Part shown: one piece after another, positions 15,321 through 22,787 of the stretch | Position numbering within the stretch: the first letter of the stretch is position 1 | Layout of the letters: each line of letters begins with the position of its first letter | NCBI GenBank assembly: GCA_028873975.1 | Contig: JAPPMO010000009.1 | Coordinates: 1-33,313, forward strand | From: Chloroflexota bacterium | GTDB taxonomy: Bacteria > Chloroflexota > Anaerolineae > Aggregatilineales > Phototrophicaceae | Length of the DNA: 33,313 nt | Direction of reading: 5' to 3' | The notes under the pieces: generated by a model | Database searches by the model: none | What the model saw: only the letters and a program-made list of their open reading frames with translations | What the model was told of the DNA's origin: nothing | Made by a program: the position numbers and the translations under genes

Positions 15321-16266
15321 TTTTCTAAACAACATTGTCGCGGGAGACGCTCTAGAATTGATTCCACAACTTGAGGAAGATTCTATACATTGTTGTATAT
15401 CAGATATTCCATACGGCATCGGTCTTGATGATTGGGATGTACTTCATAGCAATACAAATTCTGCCTTACTAGGGCAATCACCAGCGCAACAAGGAAAAAG
15501 TGGATTCAAAAGACGTGGAAAACCAATTCGGGGCTGGAGCGCAGCGGACCGATCCATACCGCGCGAGTATCAGGAATGGTGTTTTCAGTGGGGTTCTTTA
15601 CTGTACCCGAAGCTGAAAGACGGCGCTAGTTTATTCATATTTGGAGCTCGCAGGACTTTGCACCGAGCAATCGTTGCTCTCGAAGATAGTGGATTTCTGC
15701 TAAAAGACATCTTGGCTTGGGAGAAACCGAACGCACATCATCGAGCCCAGCGAATTAGCATTGTATTATCCCGACGCGGATTGAAAGTAGACGCGGAAAA
15801 ATGGTCTGGTTGGCGCTTAGGCAACTTAGCGCCAATCTGGGAACCAATTGCATGGTTCTTCAAACCATATCCGTATACGATAACTGATACAGTGCTTGTA
15901 AATGAAGTTGGCGCGATGAACATTGATGCAATTCAATCTGGGGGCAAACAACCCAAAAACCTCATAAAATCTTGGTTTGACCAGGAAGAGGAACGCTGGC
16001 ATGAAGCCCAAAAGCCAGTGTCACTACTTGAATTCCTAATAAAGCTCTCTACTCGCGAACAACAGATCATCTTAGATCCTTTTTCAGGTAGTGGGTCAAC
16101 CGCTGTAGCTTGCGAACGACTTGGACGACAATTCATTGCATTTGAAATAAATGAAGAATATGTCCAGATTGGGAAGTCGCGTCTATCAGCGACTTGGGAA
16201 CATATTGAGTCATTTCAAGAAACGATACCGAAGCAATTCACGATGTTTGAGAACAACAAGTTATAG
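15313..16266 (+). CDS. hindIIIM: Adenine-N6 DNA methyltransferase, HindIII partner (beta class)
   Basis: A 317-residue modification methylase expected to protect AAGCTT sites by adenine N6 methylation with S-adenosylmethionine. The catalytic motif IV reads DIPY (31-34) in ISDIPYGIGLDDWDVL, instead of the textbook DPPY. The AdoMet motif I, DPFSGSGST, lies near the C-terminus (255-263), followed by FIAFEINEEY. The order motif IV, target-recognition region, motif I defines the beta class. The middle region (about 110-240) contains GASLFIFGARRTLHRAIVAL and the presumed recognition part. DIPY occurs in some functional methylases, so loss of activity is not implied. The ATG lies inside the last codons of the endonuclease gene, giving an 8-base overlap and probable translational coupling. 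AT-rich like its partner. The next gene begins only 17 bases later but has the local high-GC composition. Confidence 0.9.
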   Translation: MDNFLNNIVAGDALELIPQLEEDSIHCCISDIPYGIGLDDWDVLHSNTNSALLGQSPAQQGKSGFKRRGKPIRGWSAADRSIPREYQEWCFQWGSLLYPKLKDGASLFIFGARRTLHRAIVALEDSGFLLKDILAWEKPNAHHRAQRISIVLSRRGLKVDAEKWSGWRLGNLAPIWEPIAWFFKPYPYTITDTVLVNEVGAMNIDAIQSGGKQPKNLIKSWFDQEEERWHEAQKPVSLLEFLIKLSTREQQIILDPFSGSGSTAVACERLGRQFIAFEINEEYVQIGKSRLSATWEHIESFQETIPKQFTMFENNKL

Positions 16267-16283
16267 AACGAATTTGTATAGCG

Positions 16284-17432
16284 ATGTCCGTTTCCCACTG
16301 GCAGAAAAGCGAGCAGACCCAGCGCGAGGTCGATTTCCTGGTGGTTGGCGCGGGCTTGGTGGGCAGCGCGGCCGCCTATTTTGCGCGGCACGGGCATGAT
16401 CGAGAGGTCGTGGTCACCGACGCCCGCGATGTTGGCTTGGGCGCCAGCGGACGCAATGCCGGCTTTATGATCAGCGGGCTGGATACCTACTACCATCGCG
16501 CCATTGAAGAATACGGCCACGACGCGGCGCGGGAGCTGTGGGCGCTCTCGAACCGCAGCATGGCGCTTTGGCGCGAGTTCATCCGGAACAGTCCCTTTGA
16601 TGTGCCCATTGACAACAGCGGCTCCATGCTCTTGGCGGAAAGCGAAGAAGAAGCAAAAGAGCTGGAATTGGCGGCCGCGGCTTTGTCGGCGGATAAAATC
16701 GCGATCGAATACTATAGCAAAGACCCCTTGCGGCGCGGCTTTTACGCCGGAATCGAACAACCGCTTGATGCCGGTGTTCAGCCCTATCTGCTGGCGAAGT
16801 CCGTGCTGACGCAGAGCGGCGCCGAACTGATCCCCAATAACGAACTTTACCGTATAGAGCAGAATGATGACGACGTGGTTCAGGTTTATACGCGACAGTT
16901 CGTATTTGAGGCGCGCCATGTACTGCTTTGCACCAACGCCTGGTCGCCGACGATCGATCCGTATTTTGTCGGCAAGGTGATCCCCACGCGCGCTCAATGT
17001 CTGGTCACCGAGCCGCTGGATCACGTGCCCGTCCCTTATTGCGGCTACAGCGACTACGGCTATATGTATTATCGCAGCACCTTTGACGGCCGCTTCTTGC
17101 TGGGCGGCGGACGGCAGCATTATAAATGTGAAGAAGACAACACCACGGAAGACAGGCTGAATCTAAATGTTCAGGCTTTTCTGGACCGCTACCTCGCCCG
17201 CTATTTTCCCGATGTGACGGCGCCCGTCGCGCAGCGCTGGTCCGGCATTATGGGCTTCAGCGTCGATGGACTGCCCCTTGTTGGCATCTTGCCGGGCAAG
17301 AGTCGCGTTGGGTGCGCGGTAGGATTCACCGGGCACGGTTTGGCAATGGGCGCCGCTTCCGCTGAACGGGCTGTGGACAAGCTGCTCAACCGGGTTTCCG
17401 CCGGAGCAGTGGATATCACGCGCTTCGACTAA
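16284..17432 (+). CDS. FAD-dependent amine/amino-acid oxidoreductase (DAO family)
   Basis: A 382-residue flavoprotein. The dinucleotide-binding motif VDFLVVGAGLVGSAAAYFAR starts at about residue 16, followed by GLGASGRNAGFMISG, the DAO-family flavin loop. The C-terminal FAD-closing segment reads GIMGFSVDGLPLVGILPGK then VGFTGHGLAMG. This resembles gamma-glutamylputrescine oxidase and related glycine/sarcosine-type oxidases; the true amine substrate is unknown. It oxidises a C-N bond with FAD and probably passes electrons to oxygen. The first 15 residues are hydrophilic, with no signal peptide. No Shine-Dalgarno is evident before the ATG at 16284, and the R-M pair ends just 17 bases upstream. 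The R-M insertion may have displaced the gene's native promoter. It converges with dgoD. Confidence 0.85.
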   Translation: MSVSHWQKSEQTQREVDFLVVGAGLVGSAAAYFARHGHDREVVVTDARDVGLGASGRNAGFMISGLDTYYHRAIEEYGHDAARELWALSNRSMALWREFIRNSPFDVPIDNSGSMLLAESEEEAKELELAAAALSADKIAIEYYSKDPLRRGFYAGIEQPLDAGVQPYLLAKSVLTQSGAELIPNNELYRIEQNDDDVVQVYTRQFVFEARHVLLCTNAWSPTIDPYFVGKVIPTRAQCLVTEPLDHVPVPYCGYSDYGYMYYRSTFDGRFLLGGGRQHYKCEEDNTTEDRLNLNVQAFLDRYLARYFPDVTAPVAQRWSGIMGFSVDGLPLVGILPGKSRVGCAVGFTGHGLAMGAASAERAVDKLLNRVSAGAVDITRFD

Positions 17433-17575
17433 TCGTTTCGCTGTTGCGGTTTTCCGCCAGCCGCAGGCATAGATTCGCGCGCGGCGCCAGCAAGGGCTAT
17501 TCCACTCTCAAAACATATCTCCGGCCACGTACTGTATGTATCACCCGGCTCTCATCGCCGTGGTCCGTCTTGAAA

Positions 17576-18724
17576 TCACCACTCGGCAATTGAGCCGTCT
17601 TCGCGGCGCAGCAAAGGATTTCTCCAGCGATAGTCGTGATCGTTAGCCGCGCGAACCTTTTCTTCATCGATATCGATTCCCAGCCCGGGGCCGGATGGCA
17701 CATCGACGCTGCCATCGCGATAAGCGAAAATGGACTTGTCTGCCAGGTAATCCAATAAGTCGACATCGCGGTTGTAGTGGATGCCCAAGCTCTGTTCTTG
17801 AATCAAGGCGTTATAAGCCACCGCATCGACTTGCAGGCAGGAAGCCAATGCAATGGGACCCAGCGGGCAGTGAGGCGCGAGCGCAACGTCATAGGCTTCG
17901 GCCATGGCTGCGATACGCAAGACCTCGGAGATGCCGCCGGCATGTGATAGATCCGGCTGGATGATATCAACGCTGCCCGCCGCCAGGATCGTTTTGAAGT
18001 CCCAGCGCGAATACATGCGTTCGCCGGTCGCGATGGGAATCGATGTGGAACGCTTGAGATCAAGCAGCGCCTCGTTGTGCATGGGCAATACAGGTTCTTC
18101 CACGAACATCAAATGAAAGGGTTCCAATTCCTGGATGAGCATCTTGGCCATCGGCTTGTGGACGCGACCGTGAAAATCAACAGCGATGCTGAAGTCAGCG
18201 CCGACCGCTTCCCTGGCAGCAGCCACCCTGGCGACTGCGGCGTCAATATGTCCGAATTCATCTACATAATGCACCCCGGGCACAGCGCCCATTTTGATCG
18301 CCCGCAATCCATCCCGCTTGCAGCGCAGAGCCTGCTGCGCGACTGCTTCGGGACTGTCGCCGTGGACGCCCGCGTAGATTTGCACGCGATCCCTCACTTT
18401 CCCGCCCAGCAACTCGTAAACCGGCGCGCCGTGAAACTTGCCCTTGATATCCCACAGCGCCTGATTGACACCGGCTATCGCGCTCATCATCACCGGTCCG
18501 CCGCGATAGAATCTGCCGCGAAACAGGGCCTGCCAAATATCTTCGATCTGAAGCGGATCTCGCCCAAGCAAGTAATCGGACATATCTTCGACAGCGCCGC
18601 GCACCGTGCCGGCCTGTCCTTCAACGATCGGCTCGCCCCAGCCGAAGTAACCTTCATCTGTGGAGACTTTCAAGAATAGCCAACGCGGTCTTAGCGTAAA
18701 CAGTTCTAAATCGGTGATTTTCAT
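17576..18724 (-). CDS. dgoD: D-galactonate dehydratase (enolase superfamily)
   Basis: A 382-residue mandelate-racemase-subgroup enzyme, the same length as E. coli DgoD as I recall it, and matching it in long blocks such as LGRDPLQIEDIWQ, FYRGGPVMMSAIAG and LAPHCPLGPIALASC. Metal ligands are Asp183, Glu209 and Glu235; the catalytic His185 and His285 are in place, so all active-site residues sit at the E. coli numbering. The reaction dehydrates D-galactonate to 2-keto-3-deoxy-D-galactonate, part of the De Ley-Doudoroff route. The ending NPLLRREDGSIAEW is typical. No other dgo gene (kinase, aldolase, transporter) is nearby, so close sugar-acid substrates remain possible. It is divergent from the antiporter gene through overlapping promoters. 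Confidence 0.93.
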   Translation of the reverse strand: MKITDLELFTLRPRWLFLKVSTDEGYFGWGEPIVEGQAGTVRGAVEDMSDYLLGRDPLQIEDIWQALFRGRFYRGGPVMMSAIAGVNQALWDIKGKFHGAPVYELLGGKVRDRVQIYAGVHGDSPEAVAQQALRCKRDGLRAIKMGAVPGVHYVDEFGHIDAAVARVAAAREAVGADFSIAVDFHGRVHKPMAKMLIQELEPFHLMFVEEPVLPMHNEALLDLKRSTSIPIATGERMYSRWDFKTILAAGSVDIIQPDLSHAGGISEVLRIAAMAEAYDVALAPHCPLGPIALASCLQVDAVAYNALIQEQSLGIHYNRDVDLLDYLADKSIFAYRDGSVDVPSGPGLGIDIDEEKVRAANDHDYRWRNPLLRREDGSIAEW

Positions 18725-18744
18725 CAGGCCCGACCTTCATCTTC

Positions 18745-18774
18745 TTTACCAAAAAATTGCTGTTGCATTATAAT
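18745..18774 (+). promoter_or_regulatory. Promoter of the antiporter operon
   Basis: TTTACC (18745-18750), an 18-bp spacer and a perfect TATAAT (18769-18774). Predicted start near 18781, about 41 bases before the TTG start codon at 18822. Confidence 0.55.
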
Positions 18775-18796
18775 CAAGTGGAATTCACATTCCCAA
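18767..18796 (-). promoter_or_regulatory. Promoter of dgoD, overlapping the divergent one
   Basis: Minus strand: TTGGGA (18796-18791), an 18-bp spacer, TATAAT (18772-18767). Its -10 shares the palindrome ATTATAAT (18767-18774) with the plus-strand -10. A GGAAT-TCAC-ATTCC inverted repeat (18780-18793) overlaps this -35 and may be an operator. Confidence 0.45.
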
Positions 18797-18821
18797 TTCA
18801 GTAAGTGGAAGGCGAACGCAC

Positions 18822-20210
18822 TTGAATCGATTGAGCGGACTACTTTCCCCGCGTCTGTTCATGCTCGCATTCACGATGATTTGGCTCCTCGGCGGGTCGC
18901 AGCTTTCCGTCCTGGCAGCGAATACGGGCGATCAAGCCGGGGGCGTAAACCCCTTTATCCCGCTGATGTTCGCCCTGGGGATCATCCTGCTGGCATCGCG
19001 CACAGGCGGCGCGCTGGCAAGGCGCTTGAATCAGCCGCGCGTCTTGGGCCAGCTAATCGTTGGCCTCGTTCTGGGACCCACCGTATTGGATTTTCTGCAC
19101 TGGGACATTCTCCAAGGCGCCGACCTGCAACAAACGATCAAAGAATTCGCGGAGCTGGGCGTGCTGCTGCTGATGTTCAACATCGGTCTTGAAGTCCATT
19201 TGAGCGAATTAGCAAAAGTGGGCAAGGTGGCGGTATTCGGCGGGATCCTCGGCGTCCTGGCGCCAGTGGTCTTGACAGTTGTGGTGCTGTTGCCGGCCGG
19301 CTACGCTTGGCAGCCGGCGCTCTTCGCCGGTGTGACGCTGGCCGCGACTTCCGTCAGCATCTCCGCGCAAGTCCTGCTGGAACTCGGCTACCTGCGGACG
19401 AAAGAGGGCAACGCCCTGCTCGCCACCGCATTGATCGACGATGTCTTGGCCATATTGGCGGTCTCGCTGACGCTGGTGCTGGCTGGGGATGGGGGCGGCG
19501 GGAGCGACCTCAGTCAATTGCTGGTGATTATCCTGCAGATGGCGGGTTACATCATTGTCGCCTTCCTGGTCGCCTGGTACCTGCTGCCGCGCGCCTTGCA
19601 ATGGATTCAGGGGCGTCCGGAACTTGCGCAGGCTTACGGCATCCCTATATTCGCTTTGGCCAGCGCCTTGATCTTTGGTTGGTCGGCGGAGTATCTGGGC
19701 GGCGTAGCGGCCATCACGGGCGCTTTCATCGCCGGCGTCGGTTTGAGCAAGCTGCAAAACCGCAACATGAAACGCGAGATCGAGCAAACGATGAGCCACT
19801 TGGCCTATGTCTTTCTCGTTCCGATCTTCTTTGTCGACGTCGGCTTGGAAACGGACCTCAGCAGTTTTCCCATGGAAGCGGTGCCCTTCATGCTGATACT
19901 GCTGCTGATGGCTGTGATTAGCAAAGTCTTTGGCGCCGGCTTTGGCGCTCTCATGGGCGGTTTTAATCTGCGCGAATCGCTGCGTGTTGGCGTATGCATG
20001 GTTTCGCGCGGCGAAGTTGGTTTGATCATTATCTCGATCGGCTTGTCCAGCGGCATCATCGACGGCGGCAGCGAACTCTACGCCTCGCTATTTATGGTCA
20101 TCTTGTTGACCACCGTGCTCACCCCGCCCCTGGTTCGCTGGGTATTTCAGGGTAAACAGGAACCAAGCGATGGCTCTACGCTTTTGGCCGCTTCCGCAAC
20201 AGGAGACTAA
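18822..20210 (+). CDS. CPA2-type monovalent cation/proton antiporter (KefB/NapA-like membrane part)
   Basis: A 462-residue inner-membrane antiporter. Residues 50-440 carry about 12 hydrophobic spans of the Na+/H+ exchanger fold. Landmarks are RVLGQLIVGLVLGPTVL, FAELGVLLLMFNIGLEVHLS, and the paired ion-site region ATSVSISAQVLLELGYL...TALIDDVLAILA with the conserved Asp-Asp. Later parts include GAFIAGVGLS, FVDVGLETDL and VSRGEVGLIIISIGL. The C-terminus ends soon after the membrane domain, with no RCK/TrkA-N nucleotide domain that regulates longer Kef proteins. The N-terminal segment before FIPLMFALG looks like an added signal peptide or extra span. Start is TTG with GGAAGG ten bases before. A PII-like gene follows after three bases, probably replacing the missing regulatory domain. 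Confidence 0.88.
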   Translation: MNRLSGLLSPRLFMLAFTMIWLLGGSQLSVLAANTGDQAGGVNPFIPLMFALGIILLASRTGGALARRLNQPRVLGQLIVGLVLGPTVLDFLHWDILQGADLQQTIKEFAELGVLLLMFNIGLEVHLSELAKVGKVAVFGGILGVLAPVVLTVVVLLPAGYAWQPALFAGVTLAATSVSISAQVLLELGYLRTKEGNALLATALIDDVLAILAVSLTLVLAGDGGGGSDLSQLLVIILQMAGYIIVAFLVAWYLLPRALQWIQGRPELAQAYGIPIFALASALIFGWSAEYLGGVAAITGAFIAGVGLSKLQNRNMKREIEQTMSHLAYVFLVPIFFVDVGLETDLSSFPMEAVPFMLILLLMAVISKVFGAGFGALMGGFNLRESLRVGVCMVSRGEVGLIIISIGLSSGIIDGGSELYASLFMVILLTTVLTPPLVRWVFQGKQEPSDGSTLLAASATGD

Positions 20211-20213
20211 CAG

Positions 20214-20600
20214 ATGAAGCTAATTCTGCTTATCACTTCGGACAATGAAAGTGGCATGGAAGTCGCCAATCGCTGGCAAGAGGCGGGCGCGCCGGGCGTC
20301 ACGATCATCAAGAGCGTCGGCTTGCGTAGATTGAAAGAGAAAATCCAACGCGAAAAATTTGAAGTGCCTTTGCATATCGCCAGTTCGATGAATAGCGTGA
20401 TGGCTTATGTCCTGCACGATATCGGCCATACCAATCACGTCCTGCTCTCCGTGGTGCCGACAGATCTGATCCCGGCCATGCTGGATGAGGCGCAAGCCGT
20501 GCTTGGGGACCTGCTGGAGCGTGACCGCGGAGTCGTTTTCGTGGTGCCGCTGGATGAGGCGATCGGCGTTCATTTGTTTGAAAGCGGAGGAAAGGACTAG
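20214..20600 (+). CDS. PII-like signalling protein paired with the antiporter
   Basis: A 128-residue soluble protein. Predicted strand/helix order is beta-alpha-beta, long loop, beta-alpha-beta (MKLILLIT, helix to WQEAG, VTIIKSVG, then the loop 40-65, NHVLLSVVP, helix to LGDLL, VVFVVPL), matching the ferredoxin-like trimer-forming fold of PII/CutA proteins. The loop corresponding to the PII T-loop (LRRLKEKIQREKFEVPLH) is basic and lacks the classical uridylylated Tyr motif. The gene starts three bases after the antiporter stop, so both are surely co-translated. By analogy with PII proteins paired with AmtB or SbtB with SbtA, it probably gates the antiporter in response to a nucleotide; the nucleotide is unknown. 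Confidence 0.7.
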   Translation: MKLILLITSDNESGMEVANRWQEAGAPGVTIIKSVGLRRLKEKIQREKFEVPLHIASSMNSVMAYVLHDIGHTNHVLLSVVPTDLIPAMLDEAQAVLGDLLERDRGVVFVVPLDEAIGVHLFESGGKD

Positions 20601-20610
20601 CATTTCGCAC

Positions 20611-20638
20611 TTGAAGAAGGCGCCGATTTTGCTACAAT
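20611..20638 (+). promoter_or_regulatory. Promoter of the tRNA-Gln gene
   Basis: TTGAAG (20611-20616), a 16-bp spacer, TACAAT (20633-20638). The tRNA begins 14 bases after the -10. Confidence 0.55.
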
Positions 20639-20651
20639 ACTTGCGCTATTT

Positions 20652-20724
20652 AGCGAGGTAGCTCAATTGGCAGAGCAGGTGCCTTTGGAGCACAAGGTTA
20701 AAGGTTCGAGTCCTTTCCTCGCTG
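20652..20724 (+). tRNA. trnQ: tRNA-Gln (anticodon TTG)
   Basis: A 73-base cloverleaf without an encoded CCA. The acceptor stem AGCGAGG pairs with CCTCGCT (20717-20723); discriminator base is G. The D stem is GCTC/GAGC with AATTGGCA between. The anticodon arm is GGTGC-CTTTGGA-GCACA (first pair mismatched G/A), giving anticodon TTG, which reads CAA. The T arm is AAAGG-TTCGAGT-CCTTT, all paired. The identity rests on the 7-base anticodon loop numbering. Confidence 0.9.
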
Positions 20725-20735
20725 AGCAAAATGAA

Positions 20736-20759
20736 GTCTGCCCAAGGGCAGGCTTTTTT
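20736..20759 (+). terminator. Rho-independent terminator of tRNA-Gln
   Basis: GTCTGCC-CAAG-GGCAGGC (7-bp stem with one G-T pair) followed by TTTTTT. It starts 11 bases past the tRNA. Confidence 0.85.
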
Positions 20760-20800
20760 GTATCGTCGCCCCGTCCCGCCCTCCGCCCCTGTTTATGTAA

Positions 20801-20824
20801 GCCTTGTCGCTCGAGCGACGAGGC
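20801..20824. terminator. Strong hairpin between tRNA-Gln and the dioxygenase operon end
   Basis: GCCTTGTCGC and GCGACGAGGC form a 10-bp stem (one G-T pair) around the loop TCGA. It lies 57 bases beyond the stop of the minus-strand dioxygenase gene, so it may end that operon. Neither strand has a long T-run right after it, so it could also be an RNA-stabilising stem. Confidence 0.5.
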
Positions 20825-20881
20825 GGCTTGCAATTTTGCGTGAGCGGGGGGAGACCTTTTCGCCGGATACGCGCCGAGCGG

Positions 20882-21613
20882 TTACTGATCAGACCTGAAG
20901 TGATAGTCAAAAGTCAAAATGCTGCGGATGGCTTGATGCGCCTCATCGATCGGAGATATCGGACTCGCTTGATGCCACAGGCTGGCGTCGTGAAAGAAGT
21001 AGCAATCCATGATGTCTTCGAGGCGAAAGCCGGCCAGCAGCCGCTTGTCATCATCGTAGATTGAAACATCGCCGCCCCGAGCGTTCAGCAATTCCGCCAA
21101 ATGCACGGCAACATAGCTGGCGCCGTCGCGGTGAATGCCTTCCGGCGTCGGATGACCCTGCTCTTCGGCGCTGGCGGTTACGCGGATAAGATGCGCCTGT
21201 ACTTCCCAGACCGCCTCCCTCTCTGCGAGGCTGACAGGAAACTGATTGAAATCGAAGCGAATGAGCTCGCGCAGGAAGGGATTGCCAAACGCGCCCTCCA
21301 GCATAGGCGCGAACTTGCGAATAGTGCCGCCGGTCACGCGATTGATATCGGCGCTCTGGAAATAATCGACATGCGGCAAGGGCTTCAATTCGCCGCTGGA
21401 AGGCAAGAAGCGGAAGCGCCCATAACGGCGACGACGATACTTGCCGCCGCCGGGCAAGTGTTCGTCGCCGGGCAGATCTGCAAAATCAATCGAGAGGCTC
21501 AACCAGGACTCGCGCAAGTCGTCGTCAATATCGATCTCCCGGGCGCGCAAGAGGCTGTAACCCCGCTCCGCCAATTCTCTTCGTACAGGATGCCGAGTGC
21601 TGATGCCTGGCAC
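20882..21613 (-). CDS. 2-oxoglutarate/Fe(II) dioxygenase, free-amino-acid hydroxylase type (IDO-like, PF10014 family)
   Basis: A 243-residue dioxygenase. The iron triad is His161-x-Asp163 in EGIHRDGASYV and a distal His, best His214 in LWHQASPI; Arg230 in the final helix/strand is placed to bind 2-oxoglutarate. The HRDG box and the ending RSILTFDYHF match the 2OG-Fe dioxygenase family containing L-isoleucine 4-hydroxylase, which oxidises free aliphatic amino acids with O2, releasing CO2 and succinate. The exact substrate cannot be told. It is the last gene of a three-gene minus-strand operon, starting (GTG) seven bases after the aminotransferase stop. The neighbours (amidohydrolase, aminotransferase) suggest its substrate is an amino acid made or released by them. 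Confidence 0.82.
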   Translation of the reverse strand: MPGISTRHPVRRELAERGYSLLRAREIDIDDDLRESWLSLSIDFADLPGDEHLPGGGKYRRRRYGRFRFLPSSGELKPLPHVDYFQSADINRVTGGTIRKFAPMLEGAFGNPFLRELIRFDFNQFPVSLAEREAVWEVQAHLIRVTASAEEQGHPTPEGIHRDGASYVAVHLAELLNARGGDVSIYDDDKRLLAGFRLEDIMDCYFFHDASLWHQASPISPIDEAHQAIRSILTFDYHFRSDQ

Positions 21614-21620
21614 GACGGCT

Positions 21621-22787
21621 TCACCGTCCTTCCAACTTTTTGATGACGCGCCCCAGAATCGCGATGCCGGACTTCAGATCTTCCAAAGGCACATAACTAA
21701 ATGACAGGCGAAGGTGATGAGCGCCGTCCTCGGGATGGACGAAAAAGCCCTTGCCCGAAGCGAAATAAACATGATGCGCCTTCGCCTCCCGCTCAAGTTC
21801 ATCGACTGTCACGTTCGCCGGCAATTGCAGCCAAATGAAATAGCCGCCTTCGGGTTTGGTCCATTTTGTCGACGATGGCATGGCAGCGTCCAGGGCTTCC
21901 AAGGCGCAATCTCGCCGCAGCTTGTATTGATCTCGCAGCCAGGCGACATGCCCATCCCAGCGGCCGCTGCTGCAGAAATCCGCAACGATCGCGGCTGTAA
22001 AGGGATTGGCGCCGCCGCCCATGCGCAGCATGCCGCTATTGACAAAGCGCTTTACAGTTTCCGCGGACGCAATCAACCATCCGATTCGCAACCCGGGCGC
22101 AAGCGTTTTGGAAAAGGTGCCGAGGCGCAATACCTTCTCCCCGCCCGACAAAGCATAAAAACTGGGCGGCAAATCGTCGACGAAACGAATATCGCGGTAT
22201 ACATCATCCTCGACGATTGCGAAACCATACTTCTGGCTCAAGTCGACGACCGCTTGCCGGCGCTCCCGACTAAGCGTAATGCCGGTGGGATTTTGAAAGT
22301 TGGGTACGACATAGTAAAACTTTGGGGGACGCTGCCGAGAGGCCAAATCCCGCAGGCGCCGATCCATTTCGTCGACGATGAGGCCTCCAGCGTCTATTGA
22401 GATGGACTGCAGATCCAGTTTGGCATCGCGGAAGATGTGCAAGGCATCTCGATAAGAGGGCGCGTCTACCAGAATGGTATCGCCCGGTCCGGTCAAATGA
22501 TGTGTGATCATCTCGACGCCCCAGGTCGAACCGCCGATGATCATCAAGTTCTCGCGGCAGACCGTCAGCTTCTCGCTTCGCTGGCGCCGCGCCGCCAGGA
22601 AGTCAATTAGTTGCCGGTTTCCTTGCTCGTCGCCGTAGTTGAACAGACGGACGACATCCGGCTCTGACCACACAGCGTCCAGCAGGGCGCGAACAGTGGA
22701 TATTGGCAGCAACTCATGCGCCGGGTGACCGGCGAAAAGCGGAATGCTTCCCGCGACAACACCCTGTGGGGTCGGCTGCAAGGCCAT
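21621..22787 (-). CDS. PLP-dependent class I/II aminotransferase (2-aminoadipate/MocR-like branch)
   Basis: A 388-residue fold-type I aminotransferase. NPTGITLSRERR (from 166), the Asp that holds the pyridine nitrogen in IVEDDVYRDI (Asp195), and the PLP lysine Lys227 in LGTFSKTLAPGLRIGW are all intact. YYVVPNFQNPTG is the usual sequence of the branch that includes 2-aminoadipate and aromatic aminotransferases and the MocR aminotransferase domain. There is no N-terminal helix-turn-helix, so this is a stand-alone enzyme, not a MocR regulator. It transfers the amino group between an amino acid and a 2-oxoacid, and could supply or consume 2-oxoglutarate for the dioxygenase downstream. Its ATG directly abuts the stop of the amidohydrolase gene (TAGATG), a sign of translational coupling. 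Confidence 0.9.
   Translation of the reverse strand: MALQPTPQGVVAGSIPLFAGHPAHELLPISTVRALLDAVWSEPDVVRLFNYGDEQGNRQLIDFLAARRQRSEKLTVCRENLMIIGGSTWGVEMITHHLTGPGDTILVDAPSYRDALHIFRDAKLDLQSISIDAGGLIVDEMDRRLRDLASRQRPPKFYYVVPNFQNPTGITLSRERRQAVVDLSQKYGFAIVEDDVYRDIRFVDDLPPSFYALSGGEKVLRLGTFSKTLAPGLRIGWLIASAETVKRFVNSGMLRMGGGANPFTAAIVADFCSSGRWDGHVAWLRDQYKLRRDCALEALDAAMPSSTKWTKPEGGYFIWLQLPANVTVDELEREAKAHHVYFASGKGFFVHPEDGAHHLRLSFSYVPLEDLKSGIAILGRVIKKLEGR

Noticed and set aside
16215..17120. A 301-codon minus-strand open frame
   Set aside because: Antisense to the FAD oxidoreductase, without a family pattern.
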